Shown: positions 6,949 to 14,802 of the stretch, piece by piece
Layout of the letters: each line of letters starts with the position of its first letter
Numbering within the stretch: the first letter of the stretch is position 1
From: Chitinophaga pinensis
GTDB taxonomy: Bacteria > Bacteroidota > Bacteroidia > Chitinophagales > Chitinophagaceae
Length of the DNA stretch: 15,006 bases
Direction: 5' to 3'
NCBI GenBank assembly: GCA_943331145.2
Contig: CALQKL020000027.1
Span: 1 to 15,006 of the forward strand
The notes under the pieces: model-generated
The model's database searches: none
What the model was told of the DNA's origin: nothing
What the model saw: the letters and a program-made list of their open reading frames with translations, nothing else
Program-made: the position numbers and the translations under genes

Positions 6949-9900
6949 CTACACCCTCAACTTACCATTCCAAACACGCTTTCCTTGTATCCTTCTGCCA
7001 ACATACATAATCAATACAAATACAAAGAACAAAGGACCAGTAAATCCAAACAATGCTACATATTTTGTTCCGTAAAACTTATCCATTGGCCTTCTTAATC
7101 TTTCAGAAATCACATACATACTTGGCACCATGATCAGGGTTAAGAAAAATGCAAAGATCAACCCAAATATAATCGTCCAGCTTAATGGACCCCAGAATAC
7201 TACGCTATCTCCACCAAAGAAAATATGCGGATTGAAATGCTGAAACAACGACACGAAATCGATATTAAACCCAACCGCCAATGGCAACAATCCAAGAATA
7301 GTAGCTATTGCCGTAAGCATAACCGGAATAATTCTGATTTTTCCAGCCATGATTGCCGCTTCTCGTGTTTTCATTCCCCTGCCCCTTAATTCATCTGTAA
7401 ACTCAATCAATAAAATTCCGTTTTTAATTACAATACCTGCCAATCCAATTACACCAACGCCTAGCATGATGCTAGCAATGGTCATTCCGGTTAAGGCGTA
7501 TCCCAACAACACCCCAATCACCGAGAAGAATATTTCTGTAAGTACAATGAACGGTTTGCTCAATGAATTAAACTGAAGTACTAAAATCAAGAAAATTAAT
7601 CCCAATGCGATTGTCAACGCCATGCCTAAAAAGCTATTGGTTTCTGCTTCCTGCTCGCCCTGTCCAGTTTGTTTGATTGTTACGTTTCCAGGTAATGTAT
7701 ACTGAGATTTAAACTGTGCAATTTTTACTGCAAGCTCCTGATTAACTTTTGCCGTCATTGATGGATCAAGCACATTAGATTGCAACTGAATGGTACGCTT
7801 TACATTTTTACGTGCAATGGCACCCGAAGTATTGGTATAATCTATAGATGCCACTGAACTAATAGGAACCGATTTTATGCGCATCGTAGTCATGTCCATA
7901 AACGTAATGCGCATGTTCATTAAATCAGTAACATTATTTCTAATTAAATCGCTGTACCTCAATTGAATCTTGTATTCATCTTCGCCATCTTTTAACTTAC
8001 TTACTTCTTTACCAAAAACAGCCGTTCTAATTTCCATACCAATTTGACCCGTACTTAAACCTTCCAACATCGCTTTTTCACGATCAACTTTAATGGTAAT
8101 TTCCGGACTGTTTAAATCTACATCAAGCTTCAGATTTTCTATTCCATTGATGTGGTTGGTGTCTAAAAAATTATTGAGCTTAGTAGCTACAGTCGCAATG
8201 TCTTCAAATTTATCGCCTACGATTTCAATGTTAACTGGAGGATCAGTTGGAGGGCCGCCTTCTTCTTTGGTAACTTCCACACTTGCACCTGGTATGCCGC
8301 CCATGTTAGCACGAATGGCATCTAAAAATGGAAGTGTTTTTTTGCCATCACGTTTTTCATATTCAACAAATGAAACCTGAATTCTTCCCAAATTTGGCTG
8401 AATGCTTCTATTGTTGCTTCTAGGATTATTTGCACTGTTTGCCACGTTTGCAATGATACTTTCTACAATACTACCTTCGGTTCCTGGCTTTTCATTTTCA
8501 AGCACTTTAAAAACCCTTTGTTCTAATACATGCGTTACACTATCTGTAGTTTTTACATTTGTACCCACAGGCATTTTTAAATACACATAAATAAAATTGG
8601 GATCACCACTTGGAAAGAATGTGGCTTTATTTCCCCTTGCAATCAACAGAAATACAGAGATGGGAAACAAGATAAATAAAAACACTACTGCCCAAACCGG
8701 ACGTGTTCCTTTTAAAGTCCACTTCAATAATTTTTCATACTTGTTCATTAAATTCGGCAACACTGAATTTTGGAAATAATGAATCACGCCATTAAAAATA
8801 TATCTATTCATCACAGCCAACACCATCATAAACAATAAGAAATTCGCAAATCCATGAGAACCCAATAAATGCATGATTACACCCGAAATAATGCCTGTCC
8901 AAAACCACCATTTTTTAAACAGTAATTTCTTTTCTTCTTCATATTCTTTACCTTCTGGCTTCATAAAGCTTACCGCAAAAACGGGGTTAAAAATAAATGC
9001 CACAATTAAAGAGGCTGCTAATGTAAGAATCAACATCGTAGGTAAATAAATCATGAATTTACCAATGATGCCTTTCCAAAATAGCAATGGGAAAAATGGC
9101 GCAAGCGTAGTAGCCGTTCCAGCTAGTACAGGAATAAATACTTCGCCGGCTGCTTCCTTTGCACTTTTAATTATTTTAATTTTTCCGTTGTTGTAAATAC
9201 GATGCGTGTTTTCAATCACCACAATGGCATCATCTACAATAATGCCCAAACCAAAGAGCAGCGCAAACAATACGATGAAGTTTAAGGTAACCGGAGTGCC
9301 TACAATTGAATCTGCAATTGGTAAAAACAAGAAGGCAACAAACACACTTAATGGAACACTTAATGCCACGAAGAACGCATTGGTAACACCCATGAAAAAC
9401 ATCAACACAATTAGTACAAGCACAAACCCGATGATGATGGTATTTACAAGGTCGTTAAAAGATGTAGCGGTAGCTTTACTTTGATCGCCGGTGATAACCA
9501 CTTTTAAGCTTGGCGGTAATTCCTCGCTCTCTTTCATTTTAGCCACGATATCTTTTACTTTTCCCGCAGCAGCAATTAAATTTTCACCAGCTCTTTTTAC
9601 AATGTTAATGGTTACTACATTTTTACCATCCAAACGCGCATAGCTTTCTCTATCTTTTATGGTGTCTTTTAAAACCGCAATATCTCTTAGATAAACTGTT
9701 GATCCTTGTGCACTACTTCTTACAACAATATTATTAAGGTCGTAAACTGAATTGAATTGGCCCCTTACTTTTAAGGTTCTTTTCATATCACCTACAGCTA
9801 TCAAACCGCCAGTGATGTCATTATTTTCTCTAGAGATGGCATTTTCAATATCCATAAAACTAATACGTGCAGCTTGCATTTTAAATGGATCCACATTTAC

Positions 9901-10497
9901 CTGAATTTCTCTTTCTGGTGCACCCACAATTTCAGCGCGGGTAATCTCTGGAAGTTCTTCAATTTTATCTTGGAGTTTATCTGCAAATTGCTTTAGTTTG
10001 ATGCCATCATAATCACCACTCACGTTTACAAACATGATCGGCATTTCACTAAATGCAAACTCTTGCACATTTGGTTGTTGGGTTAAATTGTTGGGCAAAT
10101 CAGATTGTGCTTTATCTATCGCATCTTTTACTTTTTGCTTGGCCAATTCTGTTTTTACATCTGTATCAAACTCAACAACAATCAAACTATAATCCGTTTG
10201 AGATGTACTGGTAATTTTTTTAACCTTAGCACCACTAATTCCTTTTAATTGCTTTTCAATAGGACGCGTAACAAGGTTTTCAATATCCTTTGGCGAATTA
10301 CCTACATAAACTGTTGCCACACTAATTGTAGGAACCACAATATCTGGATACTGCTCTTTAGGCATCGTATTGAATTTATACAACCCAAAAGCTGAAATTA
10401 AAATGGCAATGATATATACGGCTGTTCTATTGTCAACAGCCCAACTCGTAGGTTTAAATTCTTTTATCTTTTCTTTAATCCCATCTATAATATGCAT
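6949..10497 (-). CDS. RND-family multidrug efflux permease (AcrB-like)
   Basis: A 1182-residue inner-membrane proton-driven pump, the energy-using part of a tripartite exporter. The N-terminal TM1 (about 25-42) is followed by the porter motif MPKEQYPDIVVPTISV. TM4 carries the proton-relay pair D422-D423 in GLGIIVDDAIVVIENTHR, and TM10 carries the partner Lys1025 in GLAGIVIKNGILLIEF, so it should be active. The two large periplasmic loops are present (about 43-350 and 622-955). It is longer than AcrB (about 1050 residues). A loop between TM6 and TM7 adds two hydrophobic segments (about 531-549 and 550-568), and a further hydrophobic segment (about 1146-1166) follows TM12, ending in a basic tail. 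The DD/K pattern and overall motifs point to the drug-exporting rather than metal-exporting branch, but the substrate is not determinable. It is the last gene of the tetR-led operon. Confidence 0.95.
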   Translation of the reverse strand: MHIIDGIKEKIKEFKPTSWAVDNRTAVYIIAILISAFGLYKFNTMPKEQYPDIVVPTISVATVYVGNSPKDIENLVTRPIEKQLKGISGAKVKKITSTSQTDYSLIVVEFDTDVKTELAKQKVKDAIDKAQSDLPNNLTQQPNVQEFAFSEMPIMFVNVSGDYDGIKLKQFADKLQDKIEELPEITRAEIVGAPEREIQVNVDPFKMQAARISFMDIENAISRENNDITGGLIAVGDMKRTLKVRGQFNSVYDLNNIVVRSSAQGSTVYLRDIAVLKDTIKDRESYARLDGKNVVTINIVKRAGENLIAAAGKVKDIVAKMKESEELPPSLKVVITGDQSKATATSFNDLVNTIIIGFVLVLIVLMFFMGVTNAFFVALSVPLSVFVAFLFLPIADSIVGTPVTLNFIVLFALLFGLGIIVDDAIVVIENTHRIYNNGKIKIIKSAKEAAGEVFIPVLAGTATTLAPFFPLLFWKGIIGKFMIYLPTMLILTLAASLIVAFIFNPVFAVSFMKPEGKEYEEEKKLLFKKWWFWTGIISGVIMHLLGSHGFANFLLFMMVLAVMNRYIFNGVIHYFQNSVLPNLMNKYEKLLKWTLKGTRPVWAVVFLFILFPISVFLLIARGNKATFFPSGDPNFIYVYLKMPVGTNVKTTDSVTHVLEQRVFKVLENEKPGTEGSIVESIIANVANSANNPRSNNRSIQPNLGRIQVSFVEYEKRDGKKTLPFLDAIRANMGGIPGASVEVTKEEGGPPTDPPVNIEIVGDKFEDIATVATKLNNFLDTNHINGIENLKLDVDLNSPEITIKVDREKAMLEGLSTGQIGMEIRTAVFGKEVSKLKDGEDEYKIQLRYSDLIRNNVTDLMNMRITFMDMTTMRIKSVPISSVASIDYTNTSGAIARKNVKRTIQLQSNVLDPSMTAKVNQELAVKIAQFKSQYTLPGNVTIKQTGQGEQEAETNSFLGMALTIALGLIFLILVLQFNSLSKPFIVLTEIFFSVIGVLLGYALTGMTIASIMLGVGVIGLAGIVIKNGILLIEFTDELRGRGMKTREAAIMAGKIRIIPVMLTAIATILGLLPLAVGFNIDFVSLFQHFNPHIFFGGDSVVFWGPLSWTIIFGLIFAFFLTLIMVPSMYVISERLRRPMDKFYGTKYVALFGFTGPLFFVFVLIMYVGRRIQGKRVWNGKLRV

Positions 10498-10543
10498 AAA
10501 ATATTTTTTTACTGAAAATTTATTTTGTTGTACTTCAATGAAA

Positions 10544-11749
10544 TTATTTCATTTCAGTAGAAACTACTTGACCTTCATACAAATTTTGATAACCTGCTGT
10601 GATCAATTGTTCGCCGCCTGTTAAGCCAGATTTAATTTCTACTAAATCGCCATAAACCAAACCTAAAACAATAACTTTTCGAGTAGCAACCGTTTTTCCA
10701 TTGCTAAGTTTTTCCATTACATAAACATATTTGTTGTGCTCATCACTTTGTAAAGTATTAATTGGAATTACAACTGCATTGGGTGAATTATAATCCAAAA
10801 TTTTCATTACAACGGATTGATTGGGCTTAAGGAAGTTTTCACTTGCTATTTTAGCTTCAGCAATAAATCCACGTTGTGAATTTTCAATGGTTTGACCAAT
10901 TAATGAGATGTTGGAATTTATCGTTTTTCCTGCTTCTGCAACATTGATTAACACAGGTAATCCTTGTTTAACTTGTGTGATATAATTTTCAGGAACGTTT
11001 GCTACTACTTTTAATTTGCTTGTATTTACAATTTTAATTTGTCCCATTCCACCAAACAGTTCACCAACTTTAACCATCACTGTCTCTGCAACACCATCTA
11101 CATCACTATAAACTGCTGATGTGTTTAATTGTTCTTGTCCAACTTTAACTTGTTCCTCAGCAGATTTTAATTGATTTTGTAAAGCCTCTACATTTGTTTT
11201 AGCACTAATCACTTGAACTTCAGTACCAATACCTTTTTGCCATAATTTATTTTGGCGATCATATACGTCTTTAGCAAAATTCAATTGTGTTTTAATACCT
11301 TCTAATTGCTGACGAGATGCTGCAATAGATTGCCTCATAATGGCATCATCTAATTTCAATAACAGCTGGCCTTTTTTAACAACATCGCCTTCTTTTACAA
11401 ATAGTTCTTTTACTTGTCCACCCATACCACGAGGAGAGATGTACGAAATATTTTCTGCGTCTATTCTTCCACGTAAATCTATATAATGATCAAATTGTTG
11501 AACAGCAACTGGTGTAACCGCTACCAAAGTAAATTTTGATTGGTTGGTAGAATTGGTATCTAATAAATTGATTTCATCTTGCAATTTTTTGATAGCTGCA
11601 TCTAATTTGGTTTTTTCTGCAGTTAATTTTTGCAACTGTGCTTTTTTCTCTACAAGTAATTTGCTATCATTGTTACCCGCATTTTTACATGCAGTAAAAA
11701 TCATTACAAGCAATAACATCCAAGTGAAATAATTTTTAATCGACTTCAT
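10544..11749 (-). CDS. RND efflux periplasmic adaptor (membrane-fusion lipoprotein)
   Basis: A 401-residue adaptor that links the inner-membrane pump to the outer-membrane channel. The signal peptide ends in F18-T-A-C21, a slightly unusual lipobox (Phe at -3), so Cys21 is probably lipid-anchored. A short coiled coil at about 31-64 (many Lys/Glu/Leu) precedes the usual domains. The first lipoyl half follows at about 101-135 (GGQVKELFVKEGDVVKKGQLLLKLDD), then the alpha-hairpin at about 138-210, the second lipoyl half at about 212-240 (SDVDGVAETVMVKVGE), a beta-barrel at about 245-320 and a membrane-proximal domain to the end. The gene lies 46 bp upstream of the pump and 36 bp downstream of the channel gene. 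The pump partner is therefore clear. The start has the context TTTAAAATATG. Confidence 0.93.
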   Translation of the reverse strand: MKSIKNYFTWMLLLVMIFTACKNAGNNDSKLLVEKKAQLQKLTAEKTKLDAAIKKLQDEINLLDTNSTNQSKFTLVAVTPVAVQQFDHYIDLRGRIDAENISYISPRGMGGQVKELFVKEGDVVKKGQLLLKLDDAIMRQSIAASRQQLEGIKTQLNFAKDVYDRQNKLWQKGIGTEVQVISAKTNVEALQNQLKSAEEQVKVGQEQLNTSAVYSDVDGVAETVMVKVGELFGGMGQIKIVNTSKLKVVANVPENYITQVKQGLPVLINVAEAGKTINSNISLIGQTIENSQRGFIAEAKIASENFLKPNQSVVMKILDYNSPNAVVIPINTLQSDEHNKYVYVMEKLSNGKTVATRKVIVLGLVYGDLVEIKSGLTGGEQLITAGYQNLYEGQVVSTEMK

Positions 11750-11785
11750 ATTTTAAATTTTAAATTTTGATTTATTGTTTTTAAT

Positions 11786-13189
11786 TTATTGAAGGGTTCC
11801 GTTTGCTTTTTGAAAATCAATCTTAGCAATGATGGCATCATAAAGCGCTGCATACAAATTATTTTGAGCTACTTTAAGTTCTGTTTGTGCATTATAAATT
11901 TCCATGTTGCTGCCCAATCCTTGATCATATTTGAGTTTTGTGGTATTGAAAACTTTTTCAGCCAAAGCTGTATTTGCTTTTTGGTTGACTAATGTTGTTA
12001 AGGCAGATTTCAATTTCATTGTAGCATTATTCACTTCGAACTCAATACCTTCCTCTAATTTCTTCATGGTATTTTTTGTTTTCAAAAGCTCCAATTTTGC
12101 TTTTTGAATACGTGCATTTCTTGCATTACCATCAAAAATGGGAACAGTCATTTTTATACCAACAATAGATGTTGTAAACCAATCACCTTTTTCAAAGAAA
12201 TTAAAACTGTTGCGTTGTGCATTTTTTGAATACGAACCAAAGGCAGCCAACGTAGGGATTTTGCTGTATTGATAACGTTTTATATTGTAGTTATTTAATT
12301 TTAATACTGTAGCTAATTGTTGATATTCAACCCTGTTTTTAAAATTAATACTATCTGTTAATGAAATCGATTTTATCTCATCTTCATTTAAGCTATCCGT
12401 TAGTATGAGTGTTTCTTTTTGAGGCAGGTTAATTAAAAATTTCAAAGCTGCATTTCCAATTTCAAGTTGACTTTCAATTTTAATTTTTTCTGTTTTTAAA
12501 TTGTTTAATTGAACCTCAACTTTATCGGCATCCAACTGTTCGGCGAAACCATTTTTATAAATTTCTTTGGTGTCTTGTAAAAGCTTTTCAAAGCGTTCGA
12601 TATTGGCATCAATACTGGTGGCTTGTTTTTTTCCTACTACCAATTGATAATAAAGCTTGTATACGTTGGCTTTTATCTGTTCTTTCGTAACATTTGCTGA
12701 TTGATTAGCCAAAGTCATAACTGCGCTTCTTGCTTTAAGTCCAATAAACACTTGGCCATCAAAAAGAATTTGTGAAATATCCATACCTCCATTTGCATTC
12801 CAAGCGGTACCAAATTGCGCGGCAACACTGCCGAAACCACCAGCTGGAAAGCGAATTGGATTACCACCTCCATCAACAACGCCATTATTAATTAAAACAT
12901 TATAAACAGATGGAGAAATGAAGTTTGGAAGTGTAGTTGTAGGAATATCAATGTAATGTGTTCCACCAATAGAACCATTAATTTGAGGATAAGCAAGCGC
13001 TGTAATTTCGCGATTGGATTGTTTTTGAATTTTAATATCAATCAGCGCATTTTGAACTTCAACAGCATTTTGCATCGCAAAATCTACAGCTTGTTTTGCC
13101 GAAAATGAACGTTCATTTTGAGCCATCAATCTTTGAGTTGAAATCATTAAAAAAAGCAGAGAGATAAAACATCTAAATTTTAGCATCAT
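11786..13189 (-). CDS. TolC-like outer-membrane efflux channel
   Basis: A 467-residue outer-membrane factor. The signal peptide covers 1-23 (LMA before Gln24); translation could equally begin at Met2. SFSAKQAVDFAMQNAVEVQNA (28-48) is the typical start of the first OEP repeat. The second repeat includes NRVEYQQLATVLKLNNYNIKRYQYSKIPTL-type sequence and ends in YDQGLGSNMEIYNAQTELKVAQNNLYAALYDAIIAKIDFQKANG, the standard TolC-family ending. Long heptad-rich helices about 160-230 and 370-455 would build the periplasmic tunnel. It gives the pump and adaptor their exit through the outer membrane. It starts 5 bp after the tetR stop, which points to tight co-transcription. Confidence 0.93.
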   Translation of the reverse strand: MMLKFRCFISLLFLMISTQRLMAQNERSFSAKQAVDFAMQNAVEVQNALIDIKIQKQSNREITALAYPQINGSIGGTHYIDIPTTTLPNFISPSVYNVLINNGVVDGGGNPIRFPAGGFGSVAAQFGTAWNANGGMDISQILFDGQVFIGLKARSAVMTLANQSANVTKEQIKANVYKLYYQLVVGKKQATSIDANIERFEKLLQDTKEIYKNGFAEQLDADKVEVQLNNLKTEKIKIESQLEIGNAALKFLINLPQKETLILTDSLNEDEIKSISLTDSINFKNRVEYQQLATVLKLNNYNIKRYQYSKIPTLAAFGSYSKNAQRNSFNFFEKGDWFTTSIVGIKMTVPIFDGNARNARIQKAKLELLKTKNTMKKLEEGIEFEVNNATMKLKSALTTLVNQKANTALAEKVFNTTKLKYDQGLGSNMEIYNAQTELKVAQNNLYAALYDAIIAKIDFQKANGTLQ

Positions 13190-13194
13190 GGTTT

Positions 13195-13821
13195 TTATTT
13201 TTTAGAAAATATTTTATTGTGTTTTAAAATTTGTTTTAATCCTTTTGGACTGACAATTCCATGTAAAAAATGTATCGTAATTTCTTGAGAAATTCGGACC
13301 AAATCAACTTTTATATTGTTTTGAAATTCAGCACTGAAAGGCATTACGATACATTCTACGCGTAATTTTGTAATAATTTCCAAATCCAAATCATCTCGAT
13401 AAAGGTTTTCTTTTATTCCTTTGATCAAATTGAGTTTTATCTTATTGTATATGTATTCATTTTTATGTACCAGGAAATGATTAAAGGCTTTGGGATAATA
13501 TTTTTGTAAGTCAAACAATATCGAAGGATTCATGGTATGAAATAGCTTAGACATTTGTATCATGGCTAAAAATATTTCATGAATAGCATCTTCTGAATGA
13601 GCTGAATCGGCATCGCAAACTTGTTGGTTATTTTGGGTGATTTCTTTTACAACCTCTGCTACCAATTGCTCCTTATCTTCAAAATAGAGATAAATCGTTT
13701 TTTTACTAATGCCCAATTTAGAAGCGATGTCGTCCATGCTCACGCTTTTCAGCCCGTATTGCATGAACAAATCGTGGGCTTGCAGAAGCACTCTTTTTCC
13801 GGTATCGTTTAATTCTTTCAT
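13195..13821 (-). CDS. TetR-family transcriptional regulator of the efflux operon
   Basis: A 208-residue repressor-type protein. The N-terminal DNA-binding domain (about 6-60) has the TetR helix-turn-helix: VSMDDIASKLGISKKTIYLYF (27-47) followed by KEQLV. The C-terminal ligand-binding domain is divergent, as usual, so the inducer is unknown. I chose ATG at 13821 because the TetR domain begins directly after it (MKELNDTGKRVLLQAHDLF). The open frame continues to an ATG at 13947, but the added 42 residues run through an 18-bp tandem repeat (LKHQKPLKHQKN) and a palindrome, so they look non-coding. It is the first gene of an operon with the channel, adaptor and pump, and probably represses its own transcription through the inverted repeat at 13840-13865. 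Confidence 0.9.
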   Translation of the reverse strand: MKELNDTGKRVLLQAHDLFMQYGLKSVSMDDIASKLGISKKTIYLYFEDKEQLVAEVVKEITQNNQQVCDADSAHSEDAIHEIFLAMIQMSKLFHTMNPSILFDLQKYYPKAFNHFLVHKNEYIYNKIKLNLIKGIKENLYRDDLDLEIITKLRVECIVMPFSAEFQNNIKVDLVRISQEITIHFLHGIVSPKGLKQILKHNKIFSKK

Positions 13822-13829
13822 TAACGCCG

Positions 13830-13837
13830 CAAAACTA
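13830..13837 (-). promoter_or_regulatory. Candidate -7 element of the tetR/efflux operon
   Basis: The minus strand reads TAGTTTTG here, matching the Bacteroidota TAnnTTTG box. No clear TTG lies at the -33 distance, which falls inside the inverted repeat. The element ends only 9 bases before the tetR ATG, so the transcript would have a very short leader. This weakens the call. Confidence 0.4.
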
Positions 13838-13839
13838 TG

Positions 13840-13865
13840 GAAACTTTTATTGTAATAAAAGTTTC
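13840..13865. promoter_or_regulatory. Candidate TetR operator (11-bp perfect inverted repeat)
   Basis: GAAACTTTTAT (13840-13850) is followed by a 4-bp spacer TGTA and the exact reverse complement ATAAAAGTTTC (13855-13865). It begins 19 bp upstream of the chosen tetR start and covers the spacer/-33 part of the putative promoter. Position, symmetry and size fit a TetR dimer site. It lacks a following T-run on either strand, so it is not a typical terminator. Confidence 0.6.
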
Positions 13866-13875
13866 TGGGGAGGTT

Positions 13876-13911
13876 TTTTTGATGTTTGAGAGGTTTTTGA
13901 TGTTTGAGAGG
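13876..13911 (+). repeat. Two exact tandem copies of an 18-bp unit
   Basis: TTTTTGATGTTTGAGAGG occurs at 13876-13893 and again at 13894-13911 without gap. A fainter third copy may be present just to the left (GGGGAGGTTT). Because 18 is a multiple of three, the copies do not interrupt the minus-strand frame and artificially extend the tetR open frame. Confidence 0.9.
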
Positions 13912-13947
13912 TTCAAAAGGTTGGAAGTATTTTCCATTTAGTAACAA

Positions 13948-13987
13948 CTTCGTGCCTTCGTGCCCTAGTGTCTTTGTGCCTTCGTGT
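13948..13987 (+). repeat. Array of five CTTCGTGY-like octamers
   Basis: Period-8 units: CTTCGTGC, CTTCGTGC, CCTAGTGT, CTTTGTGC and CTTCGTGT. A further isolated copy CTTCGTGT lies at 14009-14016. The tract is more GC-rich than its surroundings. It has no coding function that I can see. Confidence 0.8.
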
Positions 13988-13994
13988 CAAAAAA

Positions 13995-14008
13995 TCGCGT
14001 TTACGCGA
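13995..14008. repeat. Small GC-rich hairpin TCGCG-TTTA-CGCGA
   Basis: A perfect 5-bp stem with a 4-base loop, placed between the octamer array and its outlying copy. It stands out against the AT-rich background. No T-run follows, so I do not call it a terminator. It may be part of the same dispersed element as the octamers. Confidence 0.5.
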
Positions 14009-14087
14009 CTTCGTGTTTCCACCAAAATATTTGAATTACCATCACATTTGAATTATTAATTTTCTAATCATGTAAATTTGATCAAAA

Positions 14088-14116
14088 TTGTTATAACTAT
14101 ACAGAATATAACTTTG
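14088..14116 (+). promoter_or_regulatory. Bacteroidota-type promoter of the DUF502 gene
   Basis: TTG at 14088-14090 and TAACTTTG at 14109-14116 are separated by 18 bp. They match the Bacteroidota sigma consensus (TTG near -33, TAnnTTTG near -7). The expected transcript start is a few bases after 14116, which leaves a leader of about 40 bases before the ATG at 14161. Confidence 0.6.
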
Positions 14117-14160
14117 ATTTTTTTACTTTTTACTTTTACATTTTGACTTAATCATAAATC

Positions 14161-14802
14161 ATGAAAAACAAATTTGAATTTAAAAAACTACTTCAATACT
14201 TTTTGCAAGGACTTTTGGTTCTAGCACCATTGCTCATCACTTTTTATGTGATTTTTGTTGTGGTTAGTTCGGTTGACAGCTTAATCCCATTTTTTACATT
14301 TACGGATGATAAAGGAAATGTACATGTTCAGAATTATGGTCTTGGATTTATTGCCATAATTTTTGTAATCATTGTTATCGGATACTTCAGTTATTTTTTT
14401 ATTACAAACCGTCTAGTAAATTATTTCGATAGAATAATGCATCGTGTTCCAGGATTGAAACACATCTACTCTACTACCCGCGATTTTTTTGAGGCCTTCA
14501 CTGGTGATAAAAAAAAGTTTACAAAAAGTGTTTTAGCCAATGTTGATGATACAGAAATATGGCGATTGGGTTTTGTTACTAAAGACGATATGCATGATTT
14601 TGATTTACCGGAGCATGTGGCTGTTTATATTCCTTCGGCTTATTCGGTAGCTGGGAATGTTTATATAGTTCCCAAATCAAGGGTTAAACACATCAAGAAT
14701 GTGAACAGCACTCAATTCATGAAATTTGCTGTAAGTGGTGGTATTACTACATTAGGTGATGATGAAAAAGACAATAAATCGGCTAAACATAATAAGGACT
14801 AA
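14161..14802 (+). CDS. DUF502 family membrane protein
   Basis: A 213-residue inner-membrane protein. Two transmembrane helices (about 17-38 and 60-82) flank a short loop; the rest is a soluble domain. Family features are the segment HRVPGLKHIYSTTRD (94-108), corresponding to the conserved VPxxxxIY stretch, and AVYIPSAYSVAGNVYIVP (154-171), the usual YIPT..P.SG.. strand pair, then FMKFAVSGGI (186-195). The function of DUF502 proteins is not established. The C-terminal 20 residues are hydrophilic and Lys/Asp-rich. It has its own promoter and is transcribed divergently from the efflux operon, and its last 20 bases overlap the DUF420 gene on the other strand. Confidence 0.88.
   Translation: MKNKFEFKKLLQYFLQGLLVLAPLLITFYVIFVVVSSVDSLIPFFTFTDDKGNVHVQNYGLGFIAIIFVIIVIGYFSYFFITNRLVNYFDRIMHRVPGLKHIYSTTRDFFEAFTGDKKKFTKSVLANVDDTEIWRLGFVTKDDMHDFDLPEHVAVYIPSAYSVAGNVYIVPKSRVKHIKNVNSTQFMKFAVSGGITTLGDDEKDNKSAKHNKD

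Noticed and set aside
7349..9484. Several plus-strand open frames of 60-95 residues opposite the RND pump gene
   Set aside because: They mirror a well-supported coding sequence on the minus strand, have low-complexity composition and show no domain; they are shadows.
13822..13947. N-terminal extension of TetR from the ATG at 13947
   Set aside because: It is built from tandem-repeat and palindromic DNA, and the TetR domain starts immediately after the ATG at 13821.
13948..13987. Octamer array as a CRISPR
   Set aside because: The units are 8 bp, imperfect and contiguous, with no spacers and no cas genes nearby.
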